15,111 nt of DNA from UBA5070 sp039798065. GTDB taxonomy: Bacteria; Fibrobacterota; Fibrobacteria; UBA5070. The stretch's first letter is position 1, and each line of letters begins with the position of its first letter. Of the stretch, positions 1-8,172 are shown piece after piece. The stretch is from the NCBI GenBank assembly GCA_039798065.1, contig JBDKGS010000074.1, positions 1-15,111 of the forward strand, written 5' to 3'. The notes below the pieces were generated by a model that did no database searches, had not been told where the DNA came from, and saw only the letters and a list, made by a program, of their open reading frames with translations. Both the position numbers and the translations under genes were made by a program.

Positions 1-1536
1 TTGATACGATCCGTCTTTCGCCAACGAGATATTGTCACTAGGAGAGCTGCAATAAATACCCTGTCCTTTGTATCCATATTGACATTTCTCGAGCCCCCGA
101 TAACTTAACGCCGTATCCCACTTCAATAAATCCCTGGTCATCAATACCTCACGCCCCCATAGCGAGGTCATTGGATTGCCGTCATCGCCATCCACCGGAC
201 GACAATTTTCATACCAATTTTTGTCACCCCAGGAAATATACAACTGTTCGAATTCGCACTTAAATGGGTTGAAATTGCGACCCGAATCGATCACAAAAAC
301 GCGGTTATCTCCCACTTCGAAATCTTGGATCCGTTCGCGAATCAAGCTCCAGGAGCCGTTGTGATAACCAACCAACTTGGAGTTTGCCCCCCAATTTTGC
401 AAGGCAATGTAATCAGATCCAAATTTCCGAATCTTTCTGAACGGCCCAGGGACAACAGGGAGGCAATAAGTTTCCCATTCAGAACTCGGAAGATTAAAAT
501 ACCAAAGGGTTGTCATGTCATCCGATAACAAAACCAGTTCACCCGACTTCGTCACCGTCCACTTTGAAAGACCGTACCCATTCAATTCTAGGGTTTCACT
601 CGCGACCACTGTCCATGTCACCCCCATATCGGCACTTTTTCGCACCAAGATCCCGGACTTCCTGATCGCGTAATTCCATATGCCCCCTTCCCGATAAACC
701 ACACGCCCATCCGAGTGGAATGGGATCGTATCCCATGCAACCCCATTGTTGTAAGAAACAAATAACCGTTCTGGGCCTCCAAGCTCCATAAGCGTATCCG
801 AATCCTGATCGACCCCATCCAAAGGAACTATCGGGACGCGCATCCAAGTGCGGCCAGAATCTTCGCTTCGCCACGCCAAAGCCCCTTCCCCGGTGGCGTA
901 AATCACATTTCTCACGATAGATATTGATCGAATACTCCTTGGGCCATGTATTGAATCAAGCGAAACATCCCCTTCCTCATTCTTGTCAATTATTTTTTTA
1001 GCAGCCCAAGCAAGGCGCCAAAACTTTTTCGCATCGCCATTTGGCATCACAGAATCTAACGCAACAAGCAACACCGCAACGGTAGGATAACTTGCCGTGA
1101 AAACAATTACATTTCCATCCCCGACAAATAAAGAGCTCCCCGATCCACTGCTAGCATATTCCTTTAAATCGTAATCGGATACATTATAATTCTCCTTAAG
1201 CTGGCGAAAAACCTCCGCACTTCCATAGATTTCTTCTTGCTCTCCGCTTCCATTCAAATCGACGTAACGCGAACCATCTATCCCGGCTCGATCGATTCCA
1301 TTTCCGCGACAAAGGCTATACCGGCCTTGAAAGGCGCAGTTCGTCTTGTCTATTTCTTTCCACTCACCCTGAAAATCCCCCCGCACCTTATTGCCGGCCA
1401 ATACAAATCCTCCGGCGATTTCTACATCTACCGGAACGCCAAATGGAATTCGCGGAAGCTGCACCCAACTATTATCACTAGCGGATGCATCCGAAGCAAT
1501 TCCTGCCGCAGCAAGAAGGAAAATGTGTAATCTCAT
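1..1536 (-). CDS. Secreted Asp-box (BNR-repeat) beta-propeller-like protein, 3' end beyond window
   Basis: This frame is open from an in-frame TGA at 1564-1566 to the window edge; I checked every codon and found no stop, so about 512 residues are visible and the C-terminus is missing. I chose the ATG at 1536 because GAGG lies about six bases upstream and the protein then begins with a good signal peptide (MRLHIFLLAAAGIASDASA). An ATG at 1548 is the alternative. Two Asp-box motifs (S-x-D-x-G-x-T-W) are visible: SEDSGRTW near residue 224 and SADMGVTW near 301. A degenerate one, SYNNGVAW, lies near 261. Their spacing of about 40 residues fits propeller blades. Asp boxes occur in sialidases and in many non-enzymatic secreted propellers. 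I see no catalytic signature, so no activity is assigned. The DNA is clearly AT-richer than its neighbours, with frequent AAT, TTA and ATA codons. A C-terminal sorting tail, if present, lies outside the window. Confidence 0.8.
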   Translation of the reverse strand, partial: MRLHIFLLAAAGIASDASASDNSWVQLPRIPFGVPVDVEIAGGFVLAGNKVRGDFQGEWKEIDKTNCAFQGRYSLCRGNGIDRAGIDGSRYVDLNGSGEQEEIYGSAEVFRQLKENYNVSDYDLKEYASSGSGSSLFVGDGNVIVFTASYPTVAVLLVALDSVMPNGDAKKFWRLAWAAKKIIDKNEEGDVSLDSIHGPRSIRSISIVRNVIYATGEGALAWRSEDSGRTWMRVPIVPLDGVDQDSDTLMELGGPERLFVSYNNGVAWDTIPFHSDGRVVYREGGIWNYAIRKSGILVRKSADMGVTWTVVASETLELNGYGLSKWTVTKSGELVLLSDDMTTLWYFNLPSSEWETYCLPVVPGPFRKIRKFGSDYIALQNWGANSKLVGYHNGSWSLIRERIQDFEVGDNRVFVIDSGRNFNPFKCEFEQLYISWGDKNWYENCRPVDGDDGNPMTSLWGREVLMTRDLLKWDTALSYRGLEKCQYGYKGQGIYCSSPSDNISLAKDGSYQ

Positions 1537-1683
1537 CAGTTGCCTCATTCGGTTTTTGTTGATTCAGGTTTGGTACAAATTCAAGACTCCCGCACCCCTC
1601 GAATACCGCCTCCGGAAAACCACGCCGCAGCGAAGTCCTTGACACTAGAGGTGCTTCGCCAAGCAGGCAATACTTAGGGCAGG

Positions 1684-1703
1684 CTCGGGGTATCAGGCCC
1701 GAG
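1684..1703 (-). terminator. Weak terminator-like hairpin after the CBM-like gene
   Basis: CTCGGG (1684-1689) and CCCGAG (1698-1703) form a perfect 6-bp stem with an 8-nt loop, starting 24 nt past the stop codon of the upstream minus-strand gene. No T-run follows in the minus direction, so a classic intrinsic terminator is not supported. It may only stabilise the mRNA end. The 191-bp gap between the two minus-strand genes holds nothing else I can identify. Confidence 0.25.
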
Positions 1704-1727
1704 GAGAATGCTCGCACACGGATGCCT

Positions 1728-3404
1728 TCAAGGAACCGTGAACTTCGCCCTGCGACGCTCGCCGGAACCCAAGATCTCGATCGCGTAGGTACCTCGAGCC
1801 AGCTTGTGCGAGAGAGGCATGTCGGAAACTGTCGCCGGTGCCGCGAAGGAGGACGCGATCGCTCCATCCATGCCGACGATGCGCACCTGCGCACGGTTGC
1901 CAGGCACGGAATAGCTCAGACGGATTCCGTCGAGGTGACGGATTCCGACCTCCTGGCGCACCCGCTCGACAGACCCGATCGAGCTGGTCGGCTCCATTCC
2001 CCACAACCGCACCTCCTTCAGGTCGATTCGCGAGGTGGATGCGGTTGTCGCCGAAGGATCCTGAAGCACCAGACTCCAGGAAAAGCGCAGGATGTCCTTC
2101 GGGGAGACCGGCTTGATTCCATGAAAGCCCGTGTACCAGGCGGGCTGGCGCAGTTCGGACAAATCCAGGCAGATCGACGAGTCTTCCGGAGTGGATTTGA
2201 TTTGCCGATAAGGGATGTGCGCCTCGTAGACCAAGGAATCGACAAAGTTTGGTCCGATGGCGCGAAACACGACACCCATGATCCGGGAAGTATCGAAGGG
2301 GAACGGATCGTCGCCACCGGTGCGGAACTTCATGGAAATCGCCTTCAGCTTTTCCATCGCTCCTGCGGGTACGCTCGTGAACAAACTTGCCCAGCCCGCA
2401 TCCGGGTGGGCATCCGCATCGACTCGATCCAGGTCGGCCACCAGGCTTGCCGCGCCCGATTCAGGAGATGGCGACCAGACATTGCCCTTCGTATGGACGC
2501 TCGATTTCCCGGTAGCAGGCGACTGCGGACGGAAAGTGTCCGTGTCGGAAGCGGCCCACCATGCGCCGCCAAGCAGGTTTCGGATGGGGTCGGCCTTGGT
2601 AGCGGAGAAGTCGTCCAGCAGCGCGGACGACCCCTGACAAGATTTGCCTTCGATGCCCGGCCAAGTGGGCGCGACACCGACCAGCATGATCGAGTCGATT
2701 TGGAAGGAGACATTCTCATTGGGCAACTCGAATTTTAGCGCACGGACATTCTTGAGGATGTTCACGGAATCGTCGTCGTATGCGGAATCCCCCTTCGCTC
2801 TGCCGTCCAGGTAGCGACCTCTGACAAGAGGACTGTCCCCGTTGACTCCCCCATCGATCCAGTAGTGGTAAAAGGCATCCATTGGGAGGTCGACGACATT
2901 CCAACCCCATCTGCCATTCCAGCGGTGCACGTTGGCCACCGGGCTGTAGCCTTGTTCCGAGCTTGGCAGTGCGGGCCCATCCATGGAAACGTCGACATCC
3001 ATGCGACCCCTCGACTTGAAGCGCAGCTCCTTCAATTCCCGCAAGTCGTTTTTCGTCCTCCACCACGGATCGATAGGAACGAGTAATCCTGCACAGGACG
3101 TCACCTTGTTCCGGTTGCTGTCTTTCCAAGAATCCACGTTGCCTGTCGATTTCGTCACCTGGATGCTCGCGTACCCTCCCGAATCCTGGCCGATCGTCGA
3201 CACCTTTACCGTGACCTCCGGACAGATGGTCTCGTGGTTGTCGTAGACCGTGACGGCATGAAATCTTTCGAGTTCTGCACGGTTAGCCGTCGGCCGCCGA
3301 AAATCTCGCATGAGCCATTTTACGGTATCCTGGGGGGCTGCGAAGCCAGCCTGCACCGCGATCACCGTCACCAGAGCGACGAGCCGGAATTTGTCTTTGC
3401 GCAT
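1728..3404 (-). CDS. Secreted protein with two tandem CBM-like domains and a type IX-like sorting tail
   Basis: This is a 558-residue protein with a signal peptide (hydrophobic core VALVTVIAVQAGFA, cleavage near residue 23). The start at 3404 is set by the signal peptide and an AGGGGG ribosome-binding site about seven bases upstream; the frame stays open further upstream but that part is not protein-like. Residues about 30-243 form a beta-rich domain ending in ALKFELP...FQIDSIMLVG. Residues about 262-468 form a second one that opens with LLDDFSATKADPIRNLLGGAWW and ends in IDLKEVRLWG. Both patterns recall galactose-binding-like, CBM11/CBM30-type beta-sandwiches. No glycosidase motif is present, so a non-catalytic binding or scaffold role on polysaccharide is my inference. 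Residues about 485-558 are a short beta-domain ending GTYAIEILGSGERRRAKFTVP-like, similar to Fibrobacter/type IX sorting tails. It is transcribed divergently from the TIGR02147 gene. Confidence 0.85.
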   Translation of the reverse strand: MRKDKFRLVALVTVIAVQAGFAAPQDTVKWLMRDFRRPTANRAELERFHAVTVYDNHETICPEVTVKVSTIGQDSGGYASIQVTKSTGNVDSWKDSNRNKVTSCAGLLVPIDPWWRTKNDLRELKELRFKSRGRMDVDVSMDGPALPSSEQGYSPVANVHRWNGRWGWNVVDLPMDAFYHYWIDGGVNGDSPLVRGRYLDGRAKGDSAYDDDSVNILKNVRALKFELPNENVSFQIDSIMLVGVAPTWPGIEGKSCQGSSALLDDFSATKADPIRNLLGGAWWAASDTDTFRPQSPATGKSSVHTKGNVWSPSPESGAASLVADLDRVDADAHPDAGWASLFTSVPAGAMEKLKAISMKFRTGGDDPFPFDTSRIMGVVFRAIGPNFVDSLVYEAHIPYRQIKSTPEDSSICLDLSELRQPAWYTGFHGIKPVSPKDILRFSWSLVLQDPSATTASTSRIDLKEVRLWGMEPTSSIGSVERVRQEVGIRHLDGIRLSYSVPGNRAQVRIVGMDGAIASSFAAPATVSDMPLSHKLARGTYAIEILGSGERRRAKFTVP

Positions 3405-3602
3405 GCTTTTCCCCCTTTTGCATGGATATGGGTTTTGGCGGCACGAGATCGAACACGACACGCACCGCGACCTTCCGGCCCCGCTAGCACGTTGTTCCTG
3501 CGCCGGAGTGTCCGAGGGCCCCTGGCTCCAAACCCCTGGAAGCACCTCGAGACAATAATCGTCCGCACAGTCCCACTCCGCCCGCAGACCGCCCGATTTT
3601 CT

Positions 3603-3619
3603 CCTGACAAAATGTCAGG
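3603..3619. promoter_or_regulatory. Perfect 7-3-7 inverted repeat, candidate operator
   Basis: CCTGACA (3603-3609) and TGTCAGG (3613-3619) are exact reverse complements separated by AAA. The repeat lies 46 bp before the TIGR02147 start and about 200 bp before the divergent CBM-like gene, inside the 260-bp intergenic region 3405-3664. Its size and position suit a dimeric DNA-binding protein, possibly the adjacent TIGR02147 protein. CTGACA in the left arm also resembles a -35 element, but no convincing -10 lies at the right distance. Nothing else in this intergenic region stood out. Confidence 0.35.
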
Positions 3620-3664
3620 CGGTATCCTTCGACAATTCGCCGATCGCGAACGAAATTTGTCCTC

Positions 3665-4516
3665 ATGCGGGATCCCGGGATCGACCAGCTTTTATGGAAC
3701 GCGGTGGGCTACCGCGAATTCTTGACTTCGTGGTTCGAATCCGCGAAGCTCCGACGGCCCAACTTTTCCATCTCCGTCGCGGCCCGGAAGCTGAGCATGG
3801 ATTCCACGCTTTTGGGCCGGATCCTTCAGGGCGAACGCCATCTCGCCACGTCGCGCATCCAGCCCGTGTGCGATCTCGTCGGTCTCGATGGCGACCGTGT
3901 GGAATACTTCCGTCACCTGGTACTGCATGCGAAATCCAAAACCGCCCGCGAAGCCCAGGCTTGTTTTGAACGCATGCAGGAACTGAGAAGGATTTCGCCC
4001 GCACCGCTGGACGATTCCCAGGCGTCGTTCTGGGACTCCTGGATCCACGTCGCGCTCCGATCGCTGCTCGCGTGCGGCTCCTACGGCGACGACTGGAAGC
4101 AACTCGGCTCGCAGCTGCACCCCCCGCAAAGTCCCGGAACCACCCAAGCGGCCATGCAAACCTTGGATCGCCTTGGCATGGTCGCCAAGGATGTGGACGG
4201 ATTTTGGCGCCCAAGCGAGCCGTTCGTGCGCGACCGCCCCGGGAGCCAGACCCGCGCCTTGCGCAACTACCATCGGCAATGCCTGCTACTGGCCCTGGAG
4301 GCCTTGGACAGCCTCCCCCCGGAAGCGCGCAACGTCTCTTCGGTGGCGGTGACCGTCGACGAGCCCGAGTACCAGGAATTGGTCCGCATGATCGGAGATC
4401 TGCGCTCGAAGGCGCTCACGCGTTCGTCACAAGTCATGCGCCCCGATCGCGTGGTCCAGCTCAACTTCCAGCTGTTCCCGATCGGATGCACGCCGACTGG
4501 AAAACCGGCGAAGTAA
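3665..4516 (+). CDS. TIGR02147/DUF4423 family protein, probable transcriptional regulator
   Basis: This 283-residue protein has the normal length of the TIGR02147 family. Residues about 16-90 show the family opening: a YREFLTSWF segment, then a helix-turn-helix-like stretch FSISVAARKLSMDSTLLGRILQ and GERHLA, then EYFRHLVLHAKS. The middle carries FWDSWIHVALRSLL, and LDRLGMVAKDVDGFWRPS resembles a winged-helix segment. The C-terminal part has RNYHRQCLLLALEALDSLPPEARNVSSVAVTVDE, and the protein closes with VVQLNFQLFPIG. These match the family from end to end. The family is known mainly from Fibrobacter and Bdellovibrio-like bacteria; its members are predicted regulators with no established target. 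No membrane segment or signal peptide is present, so it is cytoplasmic. It is followed 9 nt later by a lipoprotein gene and preceded by a palindrome at 3603-3619. No strong Shine-Dalgarno sequence precedes the ATG. Confidence 0.92.
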   Translation: MRDPGIDQLLWNAVGYREFLTSWFESAKLRRPNFSISVAARKLSMDSTLLGRILQGERHLATSRIQPVCDLVGLDGDRVEYFRHLVLHAKSKTAREAQACFERMQELRRISPAPLDDSQASFWDSWIHVALRSLLACGSYGDDWKQLGSQLHPPQSPGTTQAAMQTLDRLGMVAKDVDGFWRPSEPFVRDRPGSQTRALRNYHRQCLLLALEALDSLPPEARNVSSVAVTVDEPEYQELVRMIGDLRSKALTRSSQVMRPDRVVQLNFQLFPIGCTPTGKPAK

Positions 4517-4525
4517 ATTTCTGTC

Positions 4526-5704
4526 ATGCGCGCAACTCGCCTGGCCCTTCTACTCCTCGCGGCACTCGTTTTGTCTTCCTGCGGACCCACTCCGCAGATG
4601 GGAGGCGCCGGGGCCGAGGCTGGCAATGCGATCACAGTTTCTGTCCTGTCGCCTTCCGGGGTACCCGTGGCGGGAGCGAGCGTCGAAATCCGTCCTATGG
4701 ATTCCGATGATTCCGTTCCGACCTACTCGGTCGCCACCGGACCCGATGGGTCGGCGCGATTCGAGCCAGGAACCGCCGGCCCCTGGAGCATCCTGGTTCG
4801 CAAGGAAGGAATGGCGTTCTGGCAGATTTCGCAAGACAACGAGAACGTCGTGGATACTCTCCGCACCATGGGAAGCCTCGCAGGTTTTCTCAAACGCGCA
4901 CCTGGAAGCACTCTATCCATCCCTGGCCTGGGGTACCGGACCAATTGCAATGCCGATGGATTCTTCTCCTTGGAATCCTTGCCCAGCGGCTTCATCCCCA
5001 TCCGACACTCTCCCCAGAGCTGGACTCAATCCCTAGCTCGCCAGTTCACCACGCCCTTCCCCGGCGAGGGCGTTTTCCCATCCTCGGGCACCTACGTTCG
5101 ACTCGAACCCGGCCGCACCACAATCCTCTCGACAGGAGATACCGTACTTCCAAACTATGGTGTTGTTGCCGACGATTTCATTCCTTGGCTGAATCGACCA
5201 CTCCCAGCCACTTTCCCTGCGGGGAGAATCCCTTCCGTCGGAAACTTCTACTTCGGAGCACTGCTCAGGCTCGACACTCTCCTCGATTCCATGGAATTGA
5301 TGAATTGGAGAGGACCGGACAACAAACGCATCCGATTCGGGATTCGACGAAACGGCAGCCTGTTCGCAGACATCAATGGTGATACCTTGCCGGATGACGA
5401 AATTCGATGCGCATCCGGTCGCCGTTCCGGGAGTGCAAATTCTGACATCCAGCCCGGTAAAGAAACCGTCATCGAGTTCAAAACGGACCTTGGGGCATCT
5501 TCCGGAACAATCAACTTCATCAAGGACGACACCGCCTGCGTCTATCTCCTTGCTTCGGAATTCGAAGATCGCTCTGGATGGGAGCCTCCGACATTCGGCA
5601 GCCTTGGGGCGGTCAAGGTGATTTGGATCGCCAATTTGCAAGCGCCAGGCCAACCTACGCTAGGTTGGCTGAGTTTGTCGAGGATGTGGAGCAGCGGTTA
5701 CTGA
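4526..5704 (+). CDS. Surface or periplasmic lipoprotein with carboxypeptidase-regulatory-like domains
   Basis: This 392-residue protein has a clear lipoprotein signal: MRATRL, a hydrophobic stretch, and lipobox LSSC with Cys19. After a Gly/Ala-rich linker, residues about 34-98 form a carboxypeptidase-regulatory-like beta-domain (GVPVAGASVEIRP, then TGPDGSARFE). Residues about 115-160 look like a second such unit (GSLAGFLKR, then NADGFFSLESLPSGF). Residues about 165-370 are beta-rich and contain RIRFGIRRNGSLFADINGD; I cannot name this domain. The gene starts 9 nt after the TIGR02147 stop with no strong ribosome-binding site, which suggests translational coupling and a common transcript. It may be the surface output or partner of that regulator (inference). 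The last 20 codons overlap a perfect hairpin at 5649-5669, and another frame there also looks protein-like, so the C-terminus deserves caution. Confidence 0.85.
   Translation: MRATRLALLLLAALVLSSCGPTPQMGGAGAEAGNAITVSVLSPSGVPVAGASVEIRPMDSDDSVPTYSVATGPDGSARFEPGTAGPWSILVRKEGMAFWQISQDNENVVDTLRTMGSLAGFLKRAPGSTLSIPGLGYRTNCNADGFFSLESLPSGFIPIRHSPQSWTQSLARQFTTPFPGEGVFPSSGTYVRLEPGRTTILSTGDTVLPNYGVVADDFIPWLNRPLPATFPAGRIPSVGNFYFGALLRLDTLLDSMELMNWRGPDNKRIRFGIRRNGSLFADINGDTLPDDEIRCASGRRSGSANSDIQPGKETVIEFKTDLGASSGTINFIKDDTACVYLLASEFEDRSGWEPPTFGSLGAVKVIWIANLQAPGQPTLGWLSLSRMWSSGY
5649..5669 (+). repeat. Perfect 9-bp inverted repeat with 3-nt loop near the lipoprotein 3' end
   Basis: GCCAACCTA (5649-5657) and TAGGTTGGC (5661-5669) are exact reverse complements around CGC. 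The repeat lies inside the last codons of the lipoprotein gene. No T-run follows, so it is not a classic terminator. It could stabilise the mRNA end, slow transcription, or be a relic of a small mobile element. Confidence 0.6.
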
Positions 5705-5826
5705 GAACATATTGGCTGACCGCCCGCGTTGAACCATCTTCAACGGATGCGGTCTACAACGAGGCCCGTAAATCGCGTCACGATGAGATCTTATGATCGT
5801 CATCAACCTCGTCGGAGGATCGATCC

Positions 5827-7917
5827 ATGAAACGCACCCATTTACTTCCGCTCCTAGCGCTCTTCTCGATCGCTCCGACCAGCACAGCCGCCACCCGGTA
5901 CATGGAAAAGCTCGACCGCGGCGTCGTGGCCGTGAAAACCACAGGAGGCGTGTTCGTCAGCTGGCGCGTGCTCGGTACCGATCCATCCAGCTTGGGCTTC
6001 AACGTCTACCGCGACGGCACCAAGGTGAACTCCACCGTGATCACCGGAGCCACCAACCTCACCGATGCCGCTGGCACCGCCACGTCCACCTACACGGTTC
6101 GCCCCGTCCGCAACGGCACGGAAGAAGCCGTGGGCGGCTCCGCGAGCGTATGGGGCTCGCAAAGCCAGAAGATCGCTCTTGATCGCCCCGCTGGCGGCAC
6201 CCTCGAAAGCATCGCCTACACCTATTCGCCTTCCGACATCGCGGTGGGTGATCTGGACGGCGACGGACGATGGGACCTGGTGGTGAAGTGGGATCCGTCC
6301 AACGCCAAGGACAATTCCCAATCGGGCATGACAGGAAACGTCTACCTGGACGCCTACACATTGGCTGGCAAAAAGCTTTGGCGGATCAATCTGGGAGTCA
6401 ACATCCGGGCAGGCGCCCACTACACGCAGATGCTCGTGGGCGACTACGACAACGACGGCAAAGCGGAGTTGGCCTGCAAGACATCGGCCGGAACCAAGGA
6501 TGCATCGGGCGCATTCCTGGCCAAGGGACCTGCCGCCTCCGACGACGACAGCAAGGACTACAGGAACACCTCGGGTTATATCCTGAGCGGGCCGGAATAC
6601 CTCACCATCTTCAACGGCGCGACCGGCAAGGAAATGGCCACGGTGAACTACACACCCGCCCGCGGAACCGTGGGCGACTGGGGCGACACGTACGGAAATC
6701 GTCTGGACCGCTACCTGGCCACCAACGCCTACCTGGACGGCAAGAAGCCAAGCATGGTCTTCCAGCGCGGCTACTACACGCGCATGGCCTTGACCGCCTA
6801 CGACTGGGACGGCGCCACCCTCAAGCAGCGCTGGGCTTTCGACAACAACGCGACCTACAAGGGCCAAGGCAACCATAATCTGTCAGCAGGCGATGTCGAC
6901 GGCGACGGCTTCGACGAGATCATCGAAGGTGCCAGTGCGATCGACCACGACGGAAAGGGGATGTACACCACGGGCCTGGGGCACGGCGATGCGATCCATT
7001 TCGGTGACCTGGATCCCGACAACCCGGGACTGGAAGTGTGGGAAGTCCATGAAGACGTGGGCGTCGCCTACGGACACGAATTGCACGACGCCAAGACCGG
7101 CAAGATCCTCTGGGGCACGAACTACGACACCGACAACGGCCGCGGAATGTCGGCCGACATCGACGCGGCTTCCCCCGGCCACGAGATGTGGTCGTCGGCA
7201 GGCGCGGGTGTCTGGTCGTGCAAAGGCAAGCAGATTTCCACTGCCAAGCCCAGCATCAATTTCCGGGCCTACTGGGACGGCGACCTGCAGGACGAACTGC
7301 TCGACGGCGTGAAGCTCGACAAGTGGACAGGAGCTGGCACGACCCGGCTGATCACCCTTCCGGGAACCTCGTGCAACGGCACCAAGGCGACCCCCAACTT
7401 CAGCGGCGACATCCTGGGCGACTGGCGCGAGGAGGTGATCTCCCACGACGACGACAACCTCTACGTGAGCACCACCACCACGTCGACCAATTTCCGTCTG
7501 TACACCCTCGCCCACGACCCGGTCTACCGGCTCGGGATGTCGTGGCAGAACGGCGCCTACAACCAGCCTCCGCACCTGGGTTTCTGGTTGGGCGCGGGCA
7601 TCGACAAGGCTCCCGTCCCCGACATCCAGCTCACCGGCCAGGTGGCCTCCATCGACGCATCGGGCCGCAACATCGGTTCGTCCGACCTGAGGCTCCGATT
7701 CGAAGGACAGAATGTGTCCATCGCCCTTCCTTGGGCGGAACCCACCACGGTCCGCATCTCGACTCCGCAAGGGCAGATCCTGTCAGAGTCGGTGCACGAC
7801 GGGATCATCGGGGAGCGCGTGGCCCTCCTGATTCCATCGGGCCGCACAGGCGTCCTGATCCTGACCGTGCGGTCGGCCTCGGGGCAAGTCGCCTCCAAGG
7901 CTATTCCCGGAATCTGA
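5827..7917 (+). CDS. Rhamnogalacturonan lyase, polysaccharide lyase family 11, with sorting tail
   Basis: This 696-residue secreted enzyme cleaves the rhamnogalacturonan I backbone of pectin by beta-elimination, as known for PL11 (YesW/YesX-type). A signal peptide ends near residue 21 (SIAPTSTA). Residues about 23-110 form the N-terminal beta-domain with the hallmark YMEKLDRGVVAV and GFNVYRDG. Residues about 120-600 form the propeller, with calcium-type loops GDLDGDGRWD (141), GDYDNDGKAE (205), GDVDGDGFDE (355) and GDLDPDNPG (393). Further family marks are RAYWDGDLQDELLDG, GDILGDWREEV and the closing MSWQNGAYNQPPHLGFWLG. Residues about 620-696 add a beta-rich tail that fits a type IX-like sorting domain. 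GGAGG stands eight bases before the ATG. Whether cleavage is endo or exo cannot be read from the sequence. The lipoprotein gene ends 122 bp upstream, so co-transcription with it is possible. Confidence 0.95.
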   Translation: MKRTHLLPLLALFSIAPTSTAATRYMEKLDRGVVAVKTTGGVFVSWRVLGTDPSSLGFNVYRDGTKVNSTVITGATNLTDAAGTATSTYTVRPVRNGTEEAVGGSASVWGSQSQKIALDRPAGGTLESIAYTYSPSDIAVGDLDGDGRWDLVVKWDPSNAKDNSQSGMTGNVYLDAYTLAGKKLWRINLGVNIRAGAHYTQMLVGDYDNDGKAELACKTSAGTKDASGAFLAKGPAASDDDSKDYRNTSGYILSGPEYLTIFNGATGKEMATVNYTPARGTVGDWGDTYGNRLDRYLATNAYLDGKKPSMVFQRGYYTRMALTAYDWDGATLKQRWAFDNNATYKGQGNHNLSAGDVDGDGFDEIIEGASAIDHDGKGMYTTGLGHGDAIHFGDLDPDNPGLEVWEVHEDVGVAYGHELHDAKTGKILWGTNYDTDNGRGMSADIDAASPGHEMWSSAGAGVWSCKGKQISTAKPSINFRAYWDGDLQDELLDGVKLDKWTGAGTTRLITLPGTSCNGTKATPNFSGDILGDWREEVISHDDDNLYVSTTTTSTNFRLYTLAHDPVYRLGMSWQNGAYNQPPHLGFWLGAGIDKAPVPDIQLTGQVASIDASGRNIGSSDLRLRFEGQNVSIALPWAEPTTVRISTPQGQILSESVHDGIIGERVALLIPSGRTGVLILTVRSASGQVASKAIPGI

Positions 7918-7970
7918 CCGGTCGACCGGGGGCGGTTCGCCTGATCCGCTCCGGAGACGAAAAACGACAG

Positions 7971-7992
7971 AGCCGCATTCAACGGTGCGGCT
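7971..7992 (+). terminator. Terminator-like hairpin after the PL11 gene
   Basis: AGCCGCA (7971-7977) and TGCGGCT (7986-7992) form a perfect 7-bp stem with an 8-nt loop, 54 nt past the PL11 stop. No T-run follows on the plus strand; on the minus strand a five-T run follows after a short gap. The remaining gap up to 8172 is AT-richer, with a TTGTCA (8039-8044) that could be a -35 element, but no clear -10 was found. Confidence 0.3.
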
Positions 7993-8172
7993 AAGCAACA
8001 CATCGGTCGTTTGCGTCCAATCCATTTTGCTCCAGTCGTTGTCAAAAAATCTCGAGATGGCGGATTCAGACGACAACCGCAACGGGAAAGGTTTCCTTAT
8101 TCTTTGGATCGGAGAGAACGTCCAGGGTGCCACCCACGCGCCCTGCCACCCCCTCACTCGCGGTGACCATCG

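Noticed and set aside
604..720. Apparent frameshift in the Asp-box gene
   Set aside because: A first reading seemed to hit a stop near 618, but this came from miscounting a run of five C at about 683-687. On recount the frame is open throughout.
992..1000. Run of seven T (seven A on the coding strand) as a slippage site
   Set aside because: The frame is open on both sides without a shift, and the run does not form a canonical slippery heptamer in the gene's frame.
1722..2738. 338-codon plus-strand open frame
   Set aside because: It is antisense to the CBM-like gene, which has a signal peptide, ribosome-binding site and sorting tail.
5854..6876. 340-codon minus-strand open frame
   Set aside because: It is antisense to the unmistakable PL11 lyase and Val/Gly-rich without a domain.
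7918..7929. 12-bp palindrome CCGGTCGACCGG after the PL11 stop
   Set aside because: It has no loop and no T-run, and short GC-rich palindromes are expected by chance here.
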